Positions 50,396 to 59,901 of a stretch of DNA of 64,000 nt are shown piece by piece. Under the pieces are notes generated by a model. The model was not told the DNA's origin, searched no databases, and saw only the letters and a program-made list of their open reading frames with translations. Origin of the DNA: JADJOM01 sp046327715 (lineage in GTDB: Bacteria; Gemmatimonadota; Gemmatimonadetes; Gemmatimonadales; GWC2-71-9). A program made the position numbers and the translations under genes. Numbering within the stretch: position 1 is the stretch's first letter; each line of letters starts with the position of its first letter. The stretch spans positions 248,001-312,000 of the forward strand of contig JAXLXY010000003.1 of NCBI GenBank assembly GCA_046327715.1, in the 5' to 3' direction.

Positions 50396-52189
50396 TCAGC
50401 GCAGGCCGAGGCGCCGGCGGGCCAGCCACTCGACGCTGAGCCCGGCGAGCACCAGCCCGAAGAGCCAGACGAACCGCCGCGCGCTGGTCTCGGTGTCGAG
50501 CGCGAGCGGGGGCACCGGCCGGTCCGGCAGGCGTGGAGCCGCCGGAAACCACTCTTCCGACCAGGTGTCGACCACCAGCGTGCCGCGACCCCCTCCGTCG
50601 AGCTCGTACGCGTAGGTACCCGGTGGCAGCCGCAGTTCGCCGCGGCCCGCGCCATCGAAGGCGAGGGTGTCGCGGCGGGTCGCGGCCTCCGACACCAGCG
50701 TGATCCCGGTCGGGACCGGGGTCCCGGTCCCGGCCCATTCGAAGACCACCGGTCGCCCGTTGCTGACCACGGGCCGCATCAGGCGGGCGCGGCCGCCGGC
50801 GCTGTCGGCCGCCCCGAGCAGCCAGGAGAGGGTCCCGGCCACCAGGCCACGGTAGGCCTGCTCACCCGAGCCGCCGCGGAAGGCCCACCGCCAGAAACCG
50901 TCGGCCGCCGTGAGGACCTCGCGCCGGGTGCCACGGACCTGTCCGGTGAACACCGGCCGGTCGGCGCCGCGACGGGCCAGTTGGGCCGTGAGGCCCACCC
51001 AGTCCTCGGGGGCCGGCTCGATCGGCGTGACGCTCACCAGCGGCGGGAAGGAGTCCACCGGCAGCCCCACGAACGCCGGCGCGACGGGGCTGGCGGGCGC
51101 GGCCATGGCGTACCATTCCCCGGGCACCACCGTCTCCCCACCCTCGCCGCTCGGCCACAGCCACCGGCCGCGGGGCGTGGCCCCCCGGGCCAGGTCGGGC
51201 ACTCGCCCCTTCACCACCAGCACATCCGCGTGCCGGGCCGCCTGCTGGACTTCCTCCGGCGACACCGGCTGCAGCGTGGCCATCGCGCGCCAGGGGCCGT
51301 TGTCGAGCCGGGCGTACCCCCGGATGGGGAGCTCCGCCACGTCGCGCAGTGCCTGGAAGAGGAAACGGCTGTCCCAGTCAGGCGGGCTGGCCAGCAGCAC
51401 CACGCCGGGGGTCGGGCTCACCCGGAGCACGTAGCGTCGGGCGTCGTCGCGGGGCTCCGCGTCGCCCGCCCCGGCGAGGGCGATGTCGAGCACGGCATCC
51501 CCGGAGAGTCCCGGGGTCGGCACCGGCAAGGTCACGGTGGTGGCCGCATCGGCCCCCGGGCGCAGGCCGCGGCGGGCCAGCACGCGACCGCCGAGGCGCA
51601 CCTCGACCCGGACCGAATCCGACGCCCGGCCCGTGGTGCGGACCTCGACGTCAAGGCGCACGGTGTCCCCCGCGGTGGCACGCAGGGGCCCGGCGACCCG
51701 ACCGATGGCCACGTCGGGGCTCGGCCGGCGCGGGAAAGTCCGGACCCCGGCCCGAGCCACCAGCTCCGGGGGCAGGTCCCCGGCGTCTGTGATCTCGCCA
51801 TCCGTCACCACCAGCACGGGGCGGTCGGAGGCCGCGGCGGCCCGGAGGGCAGGTTCGAGGTCGGAGCGGCCGAAGGCGGGAAGTGACTCGGCGCCGGCGA
51901 CGGCATCGCCGAAGCGCCGGACCTCACCCCAGGCGCGCGCGCTGTCGCGCGCCTCGGCCCAGCGACCGCCGGCGGCCGTCATGCTCAGGCTGCCATCGAG
52001 GAGGACCAGCGGCGTGCGGGCGGCGGGAGGCGCGGCGCAGGTGAGGTCGAGCAGCAGGATGCCGAGGGCGGCCCACGCCACGGACCGGCCCAGCACGGCC
52101 GGCCAGGCGCGCCGCCCGAGGCGCTCCAGCCGCGCGTAGGTGAACCAGGCGAGCGCGGCCCCCAGCAGGACCACGAGGGTCAGGCGCAT
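50396..52189 (-). CDS. Membrane protein with von Willebrand A-like domain
   Basis: 597 residues. Two N-terminal membrane segments (LTLVVLLGAALAWFTY and SVAWAALGILLLDLTC), a VWA-type domain with a MIDAS-like LLDGSLSM and VVTDGEITD, a large periplasmic strand-rich region, and a C-terminal membrane helix (RFVWLFGLVLAGLSVEWLARRRLG). The layout resembles BatA/glutamine-amidotransferase-like membrane proteins of uncertain role. 4 nt from hisA. Confidence 0.7.
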   Translation of the reverse strand: MRLTLVVLLGAALAWFTYARLERLGRRAWPAVLGRSVAWAALGILLLDLTCAAPPAARTPLVLLDGSLSMTAAGGRWAEARDSARAWGEVRRFGDAVAGAESLPAFGRSDLEPALRAAAASDRPVLVVTDGEITDAGDLPPELVARAGVRTFPRRPSPDVAIGRVAGPLRATAGDTVRLDVEVRTTGRASDSVRVEVRLGGRVLARRGLRPGADAATTVTLPVPTPGLSGDAVLDIALAGAGDAEPRDDARRYVLRVSPTPGVVLLASPPDWDSRFLFQALRDVAELPIRGYARLDNGPWRAMATLQPVSPEEVQQAARHADVLVVKGRVPDLARGATPRGRWLWPSGEGGETVVPGEWYAMAAPASPVAPAFVGLPVDSFPPLVSVTPIEPAPEDWVGLTAQLARRGADRPVFTGQVRGTRREVLTAADGFWRWAFRGGSGEQAYRGLVAGTLSWLLGAADSAGGRARLMRPVVSNGRPVVFEWAGTGTPVPTGITLVSEAATRRDTLAFDGAGRGELRLPPGTYAYELDGGGRGTLVVDTWSEEWFPAAPRLPDRPVPPLALDTETSARRFVWLFGLVLAGLSVEWLARRRLGLR

Positions 52190-52193
52190 GCGG

Positions 52194-52910
52194 TCAGGCC
52201 AGCGCGGCCAGCGCCGCGGCCACCGTGAACCGGCCCTCGTAGATGGCGCGACCGGCGATGGCGCCCGCGAGGCCGGCGTCGCGCGCGGCGCGGAGGTCGG
52301 CCACGGAGGCCACCCCGCCGCTGGCGATCACGCCGGCGCCCAGGGCGCGGAGCGCCCCCGCGCCCTCGAGATCGGGGCCGCTCAGCATCCCGTCGCGGCT
52401 CACGTCGGTGTAGATGATGGTGTGGATCCCTTCGGCCACCACGCGGCGGCAGACCTCGGTGGCCAGGAGCGGCGTGGTCTCGACCCAGCCCCGGATCGCC
52501 ACGCGCCCGTCCTTCGTATCGAGCCCGACCGCCACCCGTTCCCTACCGACCGCGGCCACGGCTCGGGGCACCAGGGCCGGGTCGGTCACAGCGGCCGTGC
52601 CCAGCACGCCGCGGGCCACGCCCAGGTCGAGCACGGCCTGCAGCGCCTCGAGGGAGCGCAGGCCGCCGCCGACCTGGATGCGCACCCGGGAACCGAGCGC
52701 GGTGGCGAGCCGGGCGAGCACGGGCAGGTTGTCCCCGGTGCCGAAGGCGCGGTCGAGGTCCACCACGTGGAGCCACCGTGCCCCTTCGGCGACGAACTGT
52801 TCGGCTTGTGCTACGGGATCAGTGCCGTAGGAAGTTTCGCGGGTCGCCTCGCCCTGGCTCAGGCGGACGACCCGGCCCCCTCGGACATCGATGGCGGGAT
52901 ACAGTTCCAC
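52194..52910 (-). CDS. hisA: HisA isomerase (histidine biosynthesis)
   Basis: 238 residues, beta-alpha barrel. LYPAIDVRGGRVVRLSQG, LHVVDLDRAFG, QVGGGLRSLEAL, IIYTDVSRDGMLSGPDLE and VIASGGVASVADL are all typical; it isomerises ProFAR in histidine synthesis. The PriA form (HisA/TrpF) cannot be excluded. GTG start. No other his gene in the window, so hisA is separate from the rest of the pathway here. Confidence 0.92.
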   Translation of the reverse strand: MELYPAIDVRGGRVVRLSQGEATRETSYGTDPVAQAEQFVAEGARWLHVVDLDRAFGTGDNLPVLARLATALGSRVRIQVGGGLRSLEALQAVLDLGVARGVLGTAAVTDPALVPRAVAAVGRERVAVGLDTKDGRVAIRGWVETTPLLATEVCRRVVAEGIHTIIYTDVSRDGMLSGPDLEGAGALRALGAGVIASGGVASVADLRAARDAGLAGAIAGRAIYEGRFTVAAALAALA

Positions 52911-52934
52911 GTCGCACCGCGCCCGGGCGGGCGC

Positions 52935-54248
52935 TCAGAAGTCGGCGCCGGCCGACGGGAGCGTGGCACCCCAGTCGGGCAGGCGCCCGGCGTAGACCGG
53001 CGCACCGCCGTCGAGGATCCGGGCCAGACGGTCCCGCTCGGCGTCGAAGCGGCCCCGCTCCGCCACCGGCACCGGATCGCCGTTGCCGAGATCGGCGCCG
53101 GCCGGCGAACGCGAGACCCCGTTCACCCGGAACTCGTAGTGCAGGTGCGGGCCGGTGGCGAGGCCGGTCGACCCCACGTAGCCGATGACCTCGCCCTGGC
53201 TCACCCGCTGGCCCGCCGCGAGACCCTTGGCGAAGCCCTGCAGGTGGCCGTACCGCGTGGTGATGCCGTTGGCGTGCCGCAGTTCCACCAGGTTGCCGTA
53301 GCCCCCCGACCACTCCCGGCGGATCACCACGCCTTCGCCCGCGGCCATGACCGGGGTGCCGGGATCGGCGGCGTAGTCGATGCCCTCGTGCCGCCGCACC
53401 ACGCCCAGGATGGGGTGGCGACGGGCCCGGTTGAGGGAGGAGGAGATCCGCCGGAACTGCACCGGGGCGAGCAGGAAGGCCCGGCGGAGCGAGCGACCGT
53501 CGGCGTCGAAGAAGCCGGAGGTGCCGTCGCTCGCGGTCCAGCGGAAGGCGCTGAAGGCGGTCCCGCCCACGACCACCTCGCCGGCCAGCACCCGGCCGAA
53601 GCGGGTCTCGCCGTCCTCCGCGATGAGCCGCTCGGCGACCACGCGGAAGGCGTCCCCGGGCTGGATGTCCCGGCTGAAGTCCACCTGCCAGGCGAAGACG
53701 TCGGCCAGGTCCCACGCGAGCCGGATCCGGTCCTCGGGCGCGAGCAGCGCGTCGAAGGCCGGGGCGCTCAGCGCGTCGTAGAGCGAGGTGGTGATCGCCC
53801 CCTCGAGCACGACGGGCTCGCTGGTCCAGCGGATCGGCTCGGCGATCGGGGTCCAGCCGTCGTCGGTGCGGACCAGCGCCACCCGCTGCTCCGGCCCGCT
53901 GCGGAAGATCACCCGCGAGGGAAGCGAATCGCTGCCGCGGCGCTGGAAGCTGAAGACCAGCCCGGCCCGGAGGCGGCGCGGGTCGAACAGCCCGCCCGCG
54001 GCCGACGGCGCCAGCTGGAAGTCGTCGAGTCCCTGCCGGGAGAACAGCTGCCCCACCGACTCGCCGCGACGCAGCGTGTCCACCTGCTCGGTGAACAGCT
54101 CGGTCACGCGAGGCAGGGGCGCGTCCACCGGCTTCCGCCACGGCCAGCTGTCGCCGGCGGCATACACGCCCGCCGCCACGAGGATGCTCGTGGCGGCGGC
54201 GAAGCCGGCGAAGGTCTGGAGGGCGTCGGCCCAGGTGGAGCGCTTCAT
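52935..54248 (-). CDS. M23-family metallopeptidase (peptidoglycan hydrolase)
   Basis: 437 residues. N-terminal membrane anchor (FAGFAAATSILVAAGVYAA), a long region (about 40-290) with an OapA/LysM-like fold, then LytM/M23 with GIDYAADPGTPVMAAGEGVVI, ELRHANGITTRYGHL and GPHLHYEF (zinc ligands HxxxD and HxH). It cleaves cell-wall cross-bridges. Placed 7 nt after ftsZ, a logical site for a septal hydrolase or its regulator. Confidence 0.88.
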   Translation of the reverse strand: MKRSTWADALQTFAGFAAATSILVAAGVYAAGDSWPWRKPVDAPLPRVTELFTEQVDTLRRGESVGQLFSRQGLDDFQLAPSAAGGLFDPRRLRAGLVFSFQRRGSDSLPSRVIFRSGPEQRVALVRTDDGWTPIAEPIRWTSEPVVLEGAITTSLYDALSAPAFDALLAPEDRIRLAWDLADVFAWQVDFSRDIQPGDAFRVVAERLIAEDGETRFGRVLAGEVVVGGTAFSAFRWTASDGTSGFFDADGRSLRRAFLLAPVQFRRISSSLNRARRHPILGVVRRHEGIDYAADPGTPVMAAGEGVVIRREWSGGYGNLVELRHANGITTRYGHLQGFAKGLAAGQRVSQGEVIGYVGSTGLATGPHLHYEFRVNGVSRSPAGADLGNGDPVPVAERGRFDAERDRLARILDGGAPVYAGRLPDWGATLPSAGADF

Positions 54249-54255
54249 CGGCCCG

Positions 54256-55425
54256 TCAGTCCATCTGGCGCCGGATGAAGGTCGGGATCTCCATCTCGGG
54301 CACGTCGCTGGCCCCGGAGGGACGGCGCGGCTCGGGGCGCGCGGGCGCCGCGACCGGCGGCGGGGTCACCTGCACCGGGGGCGGCGCCGGGGTGCGCTTG
54401 CCGGTGGGGAAGTTGATCACGCCCGGGGCCGGCTTGGCGAGCGGCTGGGGCACCGGGGTCATCTCGACCCGGTCGAAGCCGGTGGCGATGACGGTCACGC
54501 GGACCTCCCCCTGCATGGAGGGGTCGGTGGCGGCGCCGAAGATGATCTCCGCCTCGTCGCCGACGGCGTCGTGGATGATGTCGTTGATGGTGGTCGCCTC
54601 ACCGAGGGTGAGGTCGTTCCCGCCGGTGATGTTGATCAGGACGCCGCTGGCCCCCGCGATGGAGACGTTGTCGAGCAGCGGGCTCGAGATGGCCTGCTGC
54701 GCGGCCTCCATGGCCCGGTTCTCGCCCCGGCCGATGCCGGTGCCCATCAGCGCCGCGCCGCCATTCTGCATGATGGTGCGCACGTCGGCGAAGTCGACGT
54801 TGATGATGCCGGTCTTGGTGATGAGGTCGGCGATGCCCTGCGTGGCCTGGAGCAGCACCTCGTCGGCCTTCTTGAGGGAGTCCTGGAAGGGAATCCCCTT
54901 GCCCACCACCGCCAGCAGCCGCTCGTTCGGCACCACGATCATGGTGTCGACCGAGTTGCGCATCTCCGCGATGCCCATCTCCGCCTGCCGCATCCGCTTC
55001 TTGCCCTCGAAGAGGAACGGCTTGGTGACGATGCCCACGGTCAGGGCGCCCATGTCCCGGGCCATCTGCGCGATGATCGGCGCCGCGCCGGTGCCGGTGC
55101 CGCCGCCCATGCCGCAGGTGACGAAGACCATGTCGGCCCCCTGCATCACGGCGACCACGTCCTCGCGGTTCTCCTCGATGGCCTGCCGCCCGATCTCGGG
55201 CCGGGCGCCGGCGCCGAGGCCGCGGGTGAGCTTCCGCCCGATCTGGAGCTTCACGTCCGCCCGGGAGGAGGTCAGCGCCTGGGAGTCGGTGTTCACCGAG
55301 ATGAACTCCACCCCCCGCAGCTGTTCCTCGATCATGCGGTTGACGGCGTTGCCGCCGCCCCCGCCGACACCGAGGACCTTCATCCGCGCGTTCTGTGCCC
55401 CGGTCTCTTCCAGCTCGAAGATCAT
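54256..55425 (-). CDS. ftsZ: Cell division GTPase FtsZ
   Basis: 389 residues. Tubulin homologue forming the Z ring. KVLGVGGGGGNAVNRMI, NTDSQAL, CGMGGGTGTGAAP (T4 signature), FEGKKRMRQAEMG, NVDFADVRTIM; after a proline-rich linker of about 50 residues comes the conserved terminal peptide EIPTFIRRQMD, which binds FtsA. ATG 55425 is 11 nt after ftsA. Confidence 0.97.
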   Translation of the reverse strand: MIFELEETGAQNARMKVLGVGGGGGNAVNRMIEEQLRGVEFISVNTDSQALTSSRADVKLQIGRKLTRGLGAGARPEIGRQAIEENREDVVAVMQGADMVFVTCGMGGGTGTGAAPIIAQMARDMGALTVGIVTKPFLFEGKKRMRQAEMGIAEMRNSVDTMIVVPNERLLAVVGKGIPFQDSLKKADEVLLQATQGIADLITKTGIINVDFADVRTIMQNGGAALMGTGIGRGENRAMEAAQQAISSPLLDNVSIAGASGVLINITGGNDLTLGEATTINDIIHDAVGDEAEIIFGAATDPSMQGEVRVTVIATGFDRVEMTPVPQPLAKPAPGVINFPTGKRTPAPPPVQVTPPPVAAPARPEPRRPSGASDVPEMEIPTFIRRQMD

Positions 55426-55436
55426 GGGATGTTCTC

Positions 55437-56690
55437 TCAGAAAATGTCCTGGAGCCACTTGCGCACCGGTCCGACCCACTTTTCCACCGCCTGGCTGCCC
55501 CGCTTGCCCGCGCCGAACCCGGCGCCCTGCACCAGCTGCTTCGTGCCGTAGATGCCGAGGCCGGCCAGCACCGTGAACCGCGGCGCCTCGACGCTGTCCG
55601 TGAGCCCCGCCAGCCCCTGCCCCGGCTTGCCCACCCGGACCGGCATCGCGAACACCTCGCGGGCCAGCTCGGTGATCCCCGGCGTCTGGGCCCCGCCGCC
55701 GGTGAGGACGACCCCCGCCGGGAGCCGCTGGTGATAGCCGGCCCGGGTGATCTCGTCCATGGCGAACTCGAGGGTCTCCTGCAGCCGCATCCGCATGATG
55801 TGCGCGAGCACCTGGCGATGCGCGTTCCGCGCGCCCTGACCCGGTGTCCCGGGCAGCTCGACCACGTCGGACTCGGGCACCAGCGGCTCCCACGCCGCCC
55901 CGGCCCGCTCCTTCAGCCGTTCCGCATCCTGCTGGGTGACCTGCAGCCCATGGACGATGTCGTTGGTGACGTGGCCGCCCGAGATCAGCAGGGAGGCCGT
56001 GTGCCGGATCTTGCCCGACTGGAAGATAGCGACATTGGTGCTCCCGCCGCCCAGTTCCACCAGGGCGCAGCCCAGGTCGCGCTCATCCGGGGTCAATACC
56101 GCCAGGGAGGCCGCCAGCGGCTCCAGCACGAACTCCGCCACGTGGTACCCTGCCCCCTCGACGCACTTGCGCAGGTTCTGCGGCACGCTGGTGAGGACCG
56201 TGACGAGGTAGACCTGCGCATCGAGCCGGGAGCCGGTCATCCCGATCGGCTCGCTGATGCCGGGCTGCATGTCCACCAGGTAGTCCTGCGGGATGGCGTG
56301 CAGCAGCTCGTGGTCCTTGCCGAGCGGCACGCTCGAGGCCACGTCATTCACCCGGGCCACGTCCCCGGTGCGGATCTCGCCGCCGGTCACCGAGACCACG
56401 CCGGTGGAGGTCTGCCCGGCCACGTGCTCCCCGGCGATCCCGACGTACACCGAGCCCACCTCGACCCCGGCCATCCGTTCGGCGTCCTTCATGGCCTTCT
56501 GGATGGCCCGGGTGGTCTCCTCGATGCCGCGGACCACGCCCCTCCGCACCCCCGCGCAGCGCTCCACGCCCACGCCGAGGATCCGGGTGGTGGCGCTGCG
56601 GGCCTCGCCCTGGACCTCCGCGATGACGGCCGCGACCTTGGTGCTTCCCAGGTCGAGTGCCGCAACCAGGCGCGTCGGCGCCACACTCAT
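55437..56690 (-). CDS. ftsA: Cell division protein FtsA
   Basis: 417 residues. Actin-like ATPase tethering FtsZ to the membrane. LVAALDLGSTKVAAVIAEV (phosphate 1), the SHS2/1C subdomain with GISEPIGM, LVELGGGSTNVAIF, VVLTGGGAQTPGITELA, and a C-terminal amphipathic helix KWVGPVRKWLQDIF. GGGAGG precedes the ATG, which overlaps the ftsQ stop by 4 bp. Confidence 0.96.
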   Translation of the reverse strand: MSVAPTRLVAALDLGSTKVAAVIAEVQGEARSATTRILGVGVERCAGVRRGVVRGIEETTRAIQKAMKDAERMAGVEVGSVYVGIAGEHVAGQTSTGVVSVTGGEIRTGDVARVNDVASSVPLGKDHELLHAIPQDYLVDMQPGISEPIGMTGSRLDAQVYLVTVLTSVPQNLRKCVEGAGYHVAEFVLEPLAASLAVLTPDERDLGCALVELGGGSTNVAIFQSGKIRHTASLLISGGHVTNDIVHGLQVTQQDAERLKERAGAAWEPLVPESDVVELPGTPGQGARNAHRQVLAHIMRMRLQETLEFAMDEITRAGYHQRLPAGVVLTGGGAQTPGITELAREVFAMPVRVGKPGQGLAGLTDSVEAPRFTVLAGLGIYGTKQLVQGAGFGAGKRGSQAVEKWVGPVRKWLQDIF

Positions 56691-57379
56691 GCCGCCTCCC
56701 AGCGGATGATCACCTGCCCGGCGAAGCGCGCATCGAGCTCCGCCCAGCGGCGTCCCTGCTTCTCGAGATCCTGCACGACCGCGGCCACCGCCCGCATGAC
56801 CTCGGCCCCGGCGTCGGGCCGGAACCAGTAGCGCTGCCCATCCACCGTCACCACCACGTCGGCGCCCTGCCGCCGCCCGGTCACGATCCGGGAGAAGAAC
56901 GTCGGGTCGGTCACCCGCATCCTCGCCAGGAAACCGGTCACCACCGAGTCGGCCGCCTCCACGATGGGCAGGTCCGGCGCTGCCACCGTCGGGTCGAAGT
57001 CGAGCGGCTGCCCCCGTTCGCTCAGCAGCTGCAGCCGTCCGCGCCGCATGACCAGCGCCACCGGCCGCGCCTCACGCACCGTCACCACGATCGTGCCCGG
57101 CAGCCGACGGCTCACGCCCGCCCACTCGACGCCCGGCAGCGACTCCGCCGCGGCCCGGACCGGAGCCAAGTCACCGAAGATGCTCGTGCCCGCCTGCACC
57201 GGCAGCTTCGGCACCACCTGGTCGGCTCGCAGGTTGACCAGGCCCCGGACCTCGACCCGCCGCAGCCGGAAGAACTCGAGTCCGCCGACCAGTCGCGGGA
57301 CGCCCCACCAGAGGAGCCCCACCACGGCCGCCGCGCCGAGGACCTTGTACCCCGGCTTGCTCAGGCGGCTTGCAGCCAC
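56687..57379 (-). CDS. ftsQ: Cell division protein FtsQ
   Basis: 230 residues. Short cytoplasmic N-terminus, one membrane helix (GYKVLGAAAVVGLLWWGVP), a POTRA domain (LRRVEVRGLVNLRADQVVPKLPVQAGTSIF) and the FtsQ beta domain (VSRRLPGTIVVTVREARPVALV). Links FtsA/FtsZ to FtsL and FtsB. GTG start lies 19 bp inside the end of murC. Confidence 0.92.
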   Translation of the reverse strand: MAASRLSKPGYKVLGAAAVVGLLWWGVPRLVGGLEFFRLRRVEVRGLVNLRADQVVPKLPVQAGTSIFGDLAPVRAAAESLPGVEWAGVSRRLPGTIVVTVREARPVALVMRRGRLQLLSERGQPLDFDPTVAAPDLPIVEAADSVVTGFLARMRVTDPTFFSRIVTGRRQGADVVVTVDGQRYWFRPDAGAEVMRAVAAVVQDLEKQGRRWAELDARFAGQVIIRWEAA

Positions 57380-58743
57380 GCGAGCAGCTCCCGCCCGACC
57401 CTGGTCACGTCGCCGGCGCCGAGGGTGATGACGACGTCCCCGGCGCGGGTGAGCTCGAGCAGCCGCTCCCGCAGCCGCGCCTGGTCCGGCTCATGCAGCA
57501 CACTCGCGCCCGCCGCCACCGCCGCGTCGACCACCAGCTGGCTCGTGATCCCCGGCATCGGCTGTTCCCGCGCCGGGTAGATCGCCGTCACCAAGGCGAG
57601 GTCGGCCCCCGTGAGCGCGGCGCCCATGGCGCCGTGATGCTCCGCGGTGCGCGAGAACAGGTGCGGCTGGAACACCGCCACGATCCGCCGCCCGGGAAAG
57701 GCCTGCCGCGCCGCGGCCAGCGTGGCCACCAGTTCGGTCGGATGATGCGCGTAGTCGTCCACGAAGCCGATCCCGCGCGCCTCGCCCAGCCGTTCGAACC
57801 GCCGGCCCAGCCCGCGGTACTGGGCCAGGGCCTCGAGCACCGGCGCAAGGGGCGCGTCGAGCGCCAGGGCCGCCCCGAGGACCCCGGTGGCGTTCCGGAG
57901 GTTGTGCAGCCCCGGCACGCCGAGCCGAAGGGTAATCGGCTCGCGCCCCGGAAGCGCCACCCGCGCCTGGCTGCCCGCCTCACCCTGCGATACCTCGGTG
58001 ATGCGGAGGTCGGCCGCGCCACCCAGGCCAAAGGTCCAGACGGCCGCCCCGGCCTCCCGGAGCCGCGCCGCCACCCGCTGGGCACCCGGGTCGTCCGCCC
58101 CGATCACCACCCGCCGGGCCCGGCCGCCGAAGGTCGCAAAGGCCGCCTCCAGGGCCGCCACGCTGCCGTAGCACTCCAGGTGGTCGGCCTCGACGTTGTT
58201 GATCACCGCCACCGTGGGCTGGAGCGTCAGGAAGGCCTGATCGTATTCGTCCGCCTCGACCACGAACAGCCGGTCGCCACCCAGCCGCGCATTGCCGCCC
58301 CAGTCGTTCACCCGGCCGCCCGCCAGCCCGGTCGGGTCGAGGCCGGCGGCTGCCAGCGCCTCAGTGGTCATCACCGTGGTGGTGGACTTGCCGTGGGTCC
58401 CCGCCAGCGCGACGACGGTCCCCCCATTCACCAGTGCGGCGAGCGCCACCTTGCGTGGCACCACCGGCACCCCGAGCGCCCGGGCCTGCTCCAGTTCGGG
58501 ATGGGAAGGAGGCACCGCCGCCGTCACGACCACCGCGCGCGCGCCCCGCACATGGGAGGGGTCGTGTCCCCGGACCACCTCGGCACCGAGCGCCGCGACA
58601 TCCTGGGCACCGGAGGGATCGGGGTCGCAGCCGCTGACTGCGACGCCGCGCCGACGGGCCACGAGCGCCAAGGCGCTCATGCCGGCACCACCAATGCCCA
58701 TGAAGTGGACAGGTCGGGAATCGGCGGGGTCGAACAGATCCAT
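57361..58743 (-). CDS. murC: UDP-N-acetylmuramate-L-alanine ligase
   Basis: 460 residues. First amino acid of the peptidoglycan stem. HFMGIGGAGMSALAL, VALAGTHGKSTTTVM (ATP loop), VVEADEYDQAFL, NVEADHLECY and DDYAHHPTELVATL. ATG 58743 is 17 nt after an intrinsic terminator that follows murG. No murB lies between murC and ftsQ, where many clusters carry it. Confidence 0.96.
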   Translation of the reverse strand: MDLFDPADSRPVHFMGIGGAGMSALALVARRRGVAVSGCDPDPSGAQDVAALGAEVVRGHDPSHVRGARAVVVTAAVPPSHPELEQARALGVPVVPRKVALAALVNGGTVVALAGTHGKSTTTVMTTEALAAAGLDPTGLAGGRVNDWGGNARLGGDRLFVVEADEYDQAFLTLQPTVAVINNVEADHLECYGSVAALEAAFATFGGRARRVVIGADDPGAQRVAARLREAGAAVWTFGLGGAADLRITEVSQGEAGSQARVALPGREPITLRLGVPGLHNLRNATGVLGAALALDAPLAPVLEALAQYRGLGRRFERLGEARGIGFVDDYAHHPTELVATLAAARQAFPGRRIVAVFQPHLFSRTAEHHGAMGAALTGADLALVTAIYPAREQPMPGITSQLVVDAAVAAGASVLHEPDQARLRERLLELTRAGDVVITLGAGDVTRVGRELLAWLQAA

Positions 58744-58760
58744 GGTTGGTGAGCTAATCT

Positions 58761-58795
58761 AAAACCCCGCCTAGGGTTGGGAAACCCTGACGGGG
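58761..58795 (-). terminator. Intrinsic terminator between murG and murC
   Basis: On the minus strand CCCCG (58795-58791) pairs with CGGGG (58769-58765) and AGGGTT with AACCCT above a small internal loop (TC/AGG), loop TCCC, followed at once by TTTT (58764-58761). It begins 2 nt after the murG stop. Confidence 0.75.
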
Positions 58796-58797
58796 CG

Positions 58798-59901
58798 CTA
58801 GATCAGTGACACCAGGTGATCCACGATGGCTGCCGCCGCGTGAGGGTGGCCCCGACTCCGGGCCGCCGCGGCCATCGCCATCCGGCGCGGGGCATCGTCC
58901 CGCAGGCCGGCGAGCGTGCTGGCCAGCGTTGCGGGGGTCAGGTCCCGCTGCAGGATCATGGCCGCCGCCCCCGCCCCAGCCAGGGCCTCGGCGTTGTGGC
59001 GCTGGTGGTCTTCCGCGGCGGTGGGGAGCGGCACCAGCACCGAGGGGAGCCCCCAGGCGCAGAGTTCCGCGCCGGTCATCATCCCGGCCCGGCTCACGAT
59101 CAGGTCGGCGACGGCATAGCCATCCGCCATCGGGTCGAGGAAGCCGATGACCTGCACCTCCGGCGGCCGGTGGTACCGGGCGAAGCGCTCGTAGCTCCCC
59201 CGGCCCGTGGCCCAGAGCACCTGCCATCCCTCCCCGCCGCCCTGATCCAGCCACCCCGCCACCGCCTCGTTGATCGCGAGCGCCCCCTGGCTGCCGCCCG
59301 TCACGAGGAGGACGGGGCGATCTCCCCGGATCCCGAACCGTCCCTGGGCCGCGGACCGGCGGCCCGGGTCCGGCACCACGATCGGGTTGCCCGTGTCGAA
59401 GACGGTGGTGGCCGCGCCGAAGCGAAGCCGGCCGCGCGCCTCCGGCAGCCCCAGGTACACGTGCCGCACCCGGCGCGAGAGCAGCCGGGTGACCACCCCG
59501 GGAAAGGCATTCTGCTCCTGCAGCGCGGTGGGGATGCCCTGGCGCGTGGCCCACCAGACGGCGGGCCCAGAGGCATAGCCTCCCGTGCCGACCACCGCCA
59601 CCGGCCGTTCCTCGGCGAAGAGGCGCGAGAGCCGGCGCAGCAGTCGCGTGGCGACGAAGGGCCAGCGCAGGTTCTTCCACCACTGGCGCCGATACAGCGG
59701 CTCGACGGGCAGCAGGTGGTAGCGGAAGTCGCGGGTGGGCAGCAGCGTGGCCTCGATGCCGCGCTCCGCGCCCACCAGCACGGGCTCGAGGTCGGGCCGC
59801 CGCTCGCGCAGCCGGGCGGCGATGGCCAGGGCGGGCATGAGGTGGCCGCCAGTGCCGCCCCCGGCGATCAGGACCGTGCGGCGGGGCGGCGGGCCGCTCA
59901 C
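58798..59901 (-). CDS. murG: UDP-GlcNAc:lipid II GlcNAc transferase
   Basis: 367 residues from GTG 59901 (overlaps ftsW stop as GTGA). VLIAGGGTGGHLMPALAIAARL is the N-terminal signature, GTGGYASGPAVW and EQNAFPG also fit, and VIGFLDPMADGYAVADLIVSRAGMMTGAEL...PSVLVPLPTAAEDHQRHNA is the C-terminal donor site. Completes lipid II at the membrane. Confidence 0.96.
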   Translation of the reverse strand: MSGPPPRRTVLIAGGGTGGHLMPALAIAARLRERRPDLEPVLVGAERGIEATLLPTRDFRYHLLPVEPLYRRQWWKNLRWPFVATRLLRRLSRLFAEERPVAVVGTGGYASGPAVWWATRQGIPTALQEQNAFPGVVTRLLSRRVRHVYLGLPEARGRLRFGAATTVFDTGNPIVVPDPGRRSAAQGRFGIRGDRPVLLVTGGSQGALAINEAVAGWLDQGGGEGWQVLWATGRGSYERFARYHRPPEVQVIGFLDPMADGYAVADLIVSRAGMMTGAELCAWGLPSVLVPLPTAAEDHQRHNAEALAGAGAAAMILQRDLTPATLASTLAGLRDDAPRRMAMAAAARSRGHPHAAAAIVDHLVSLI

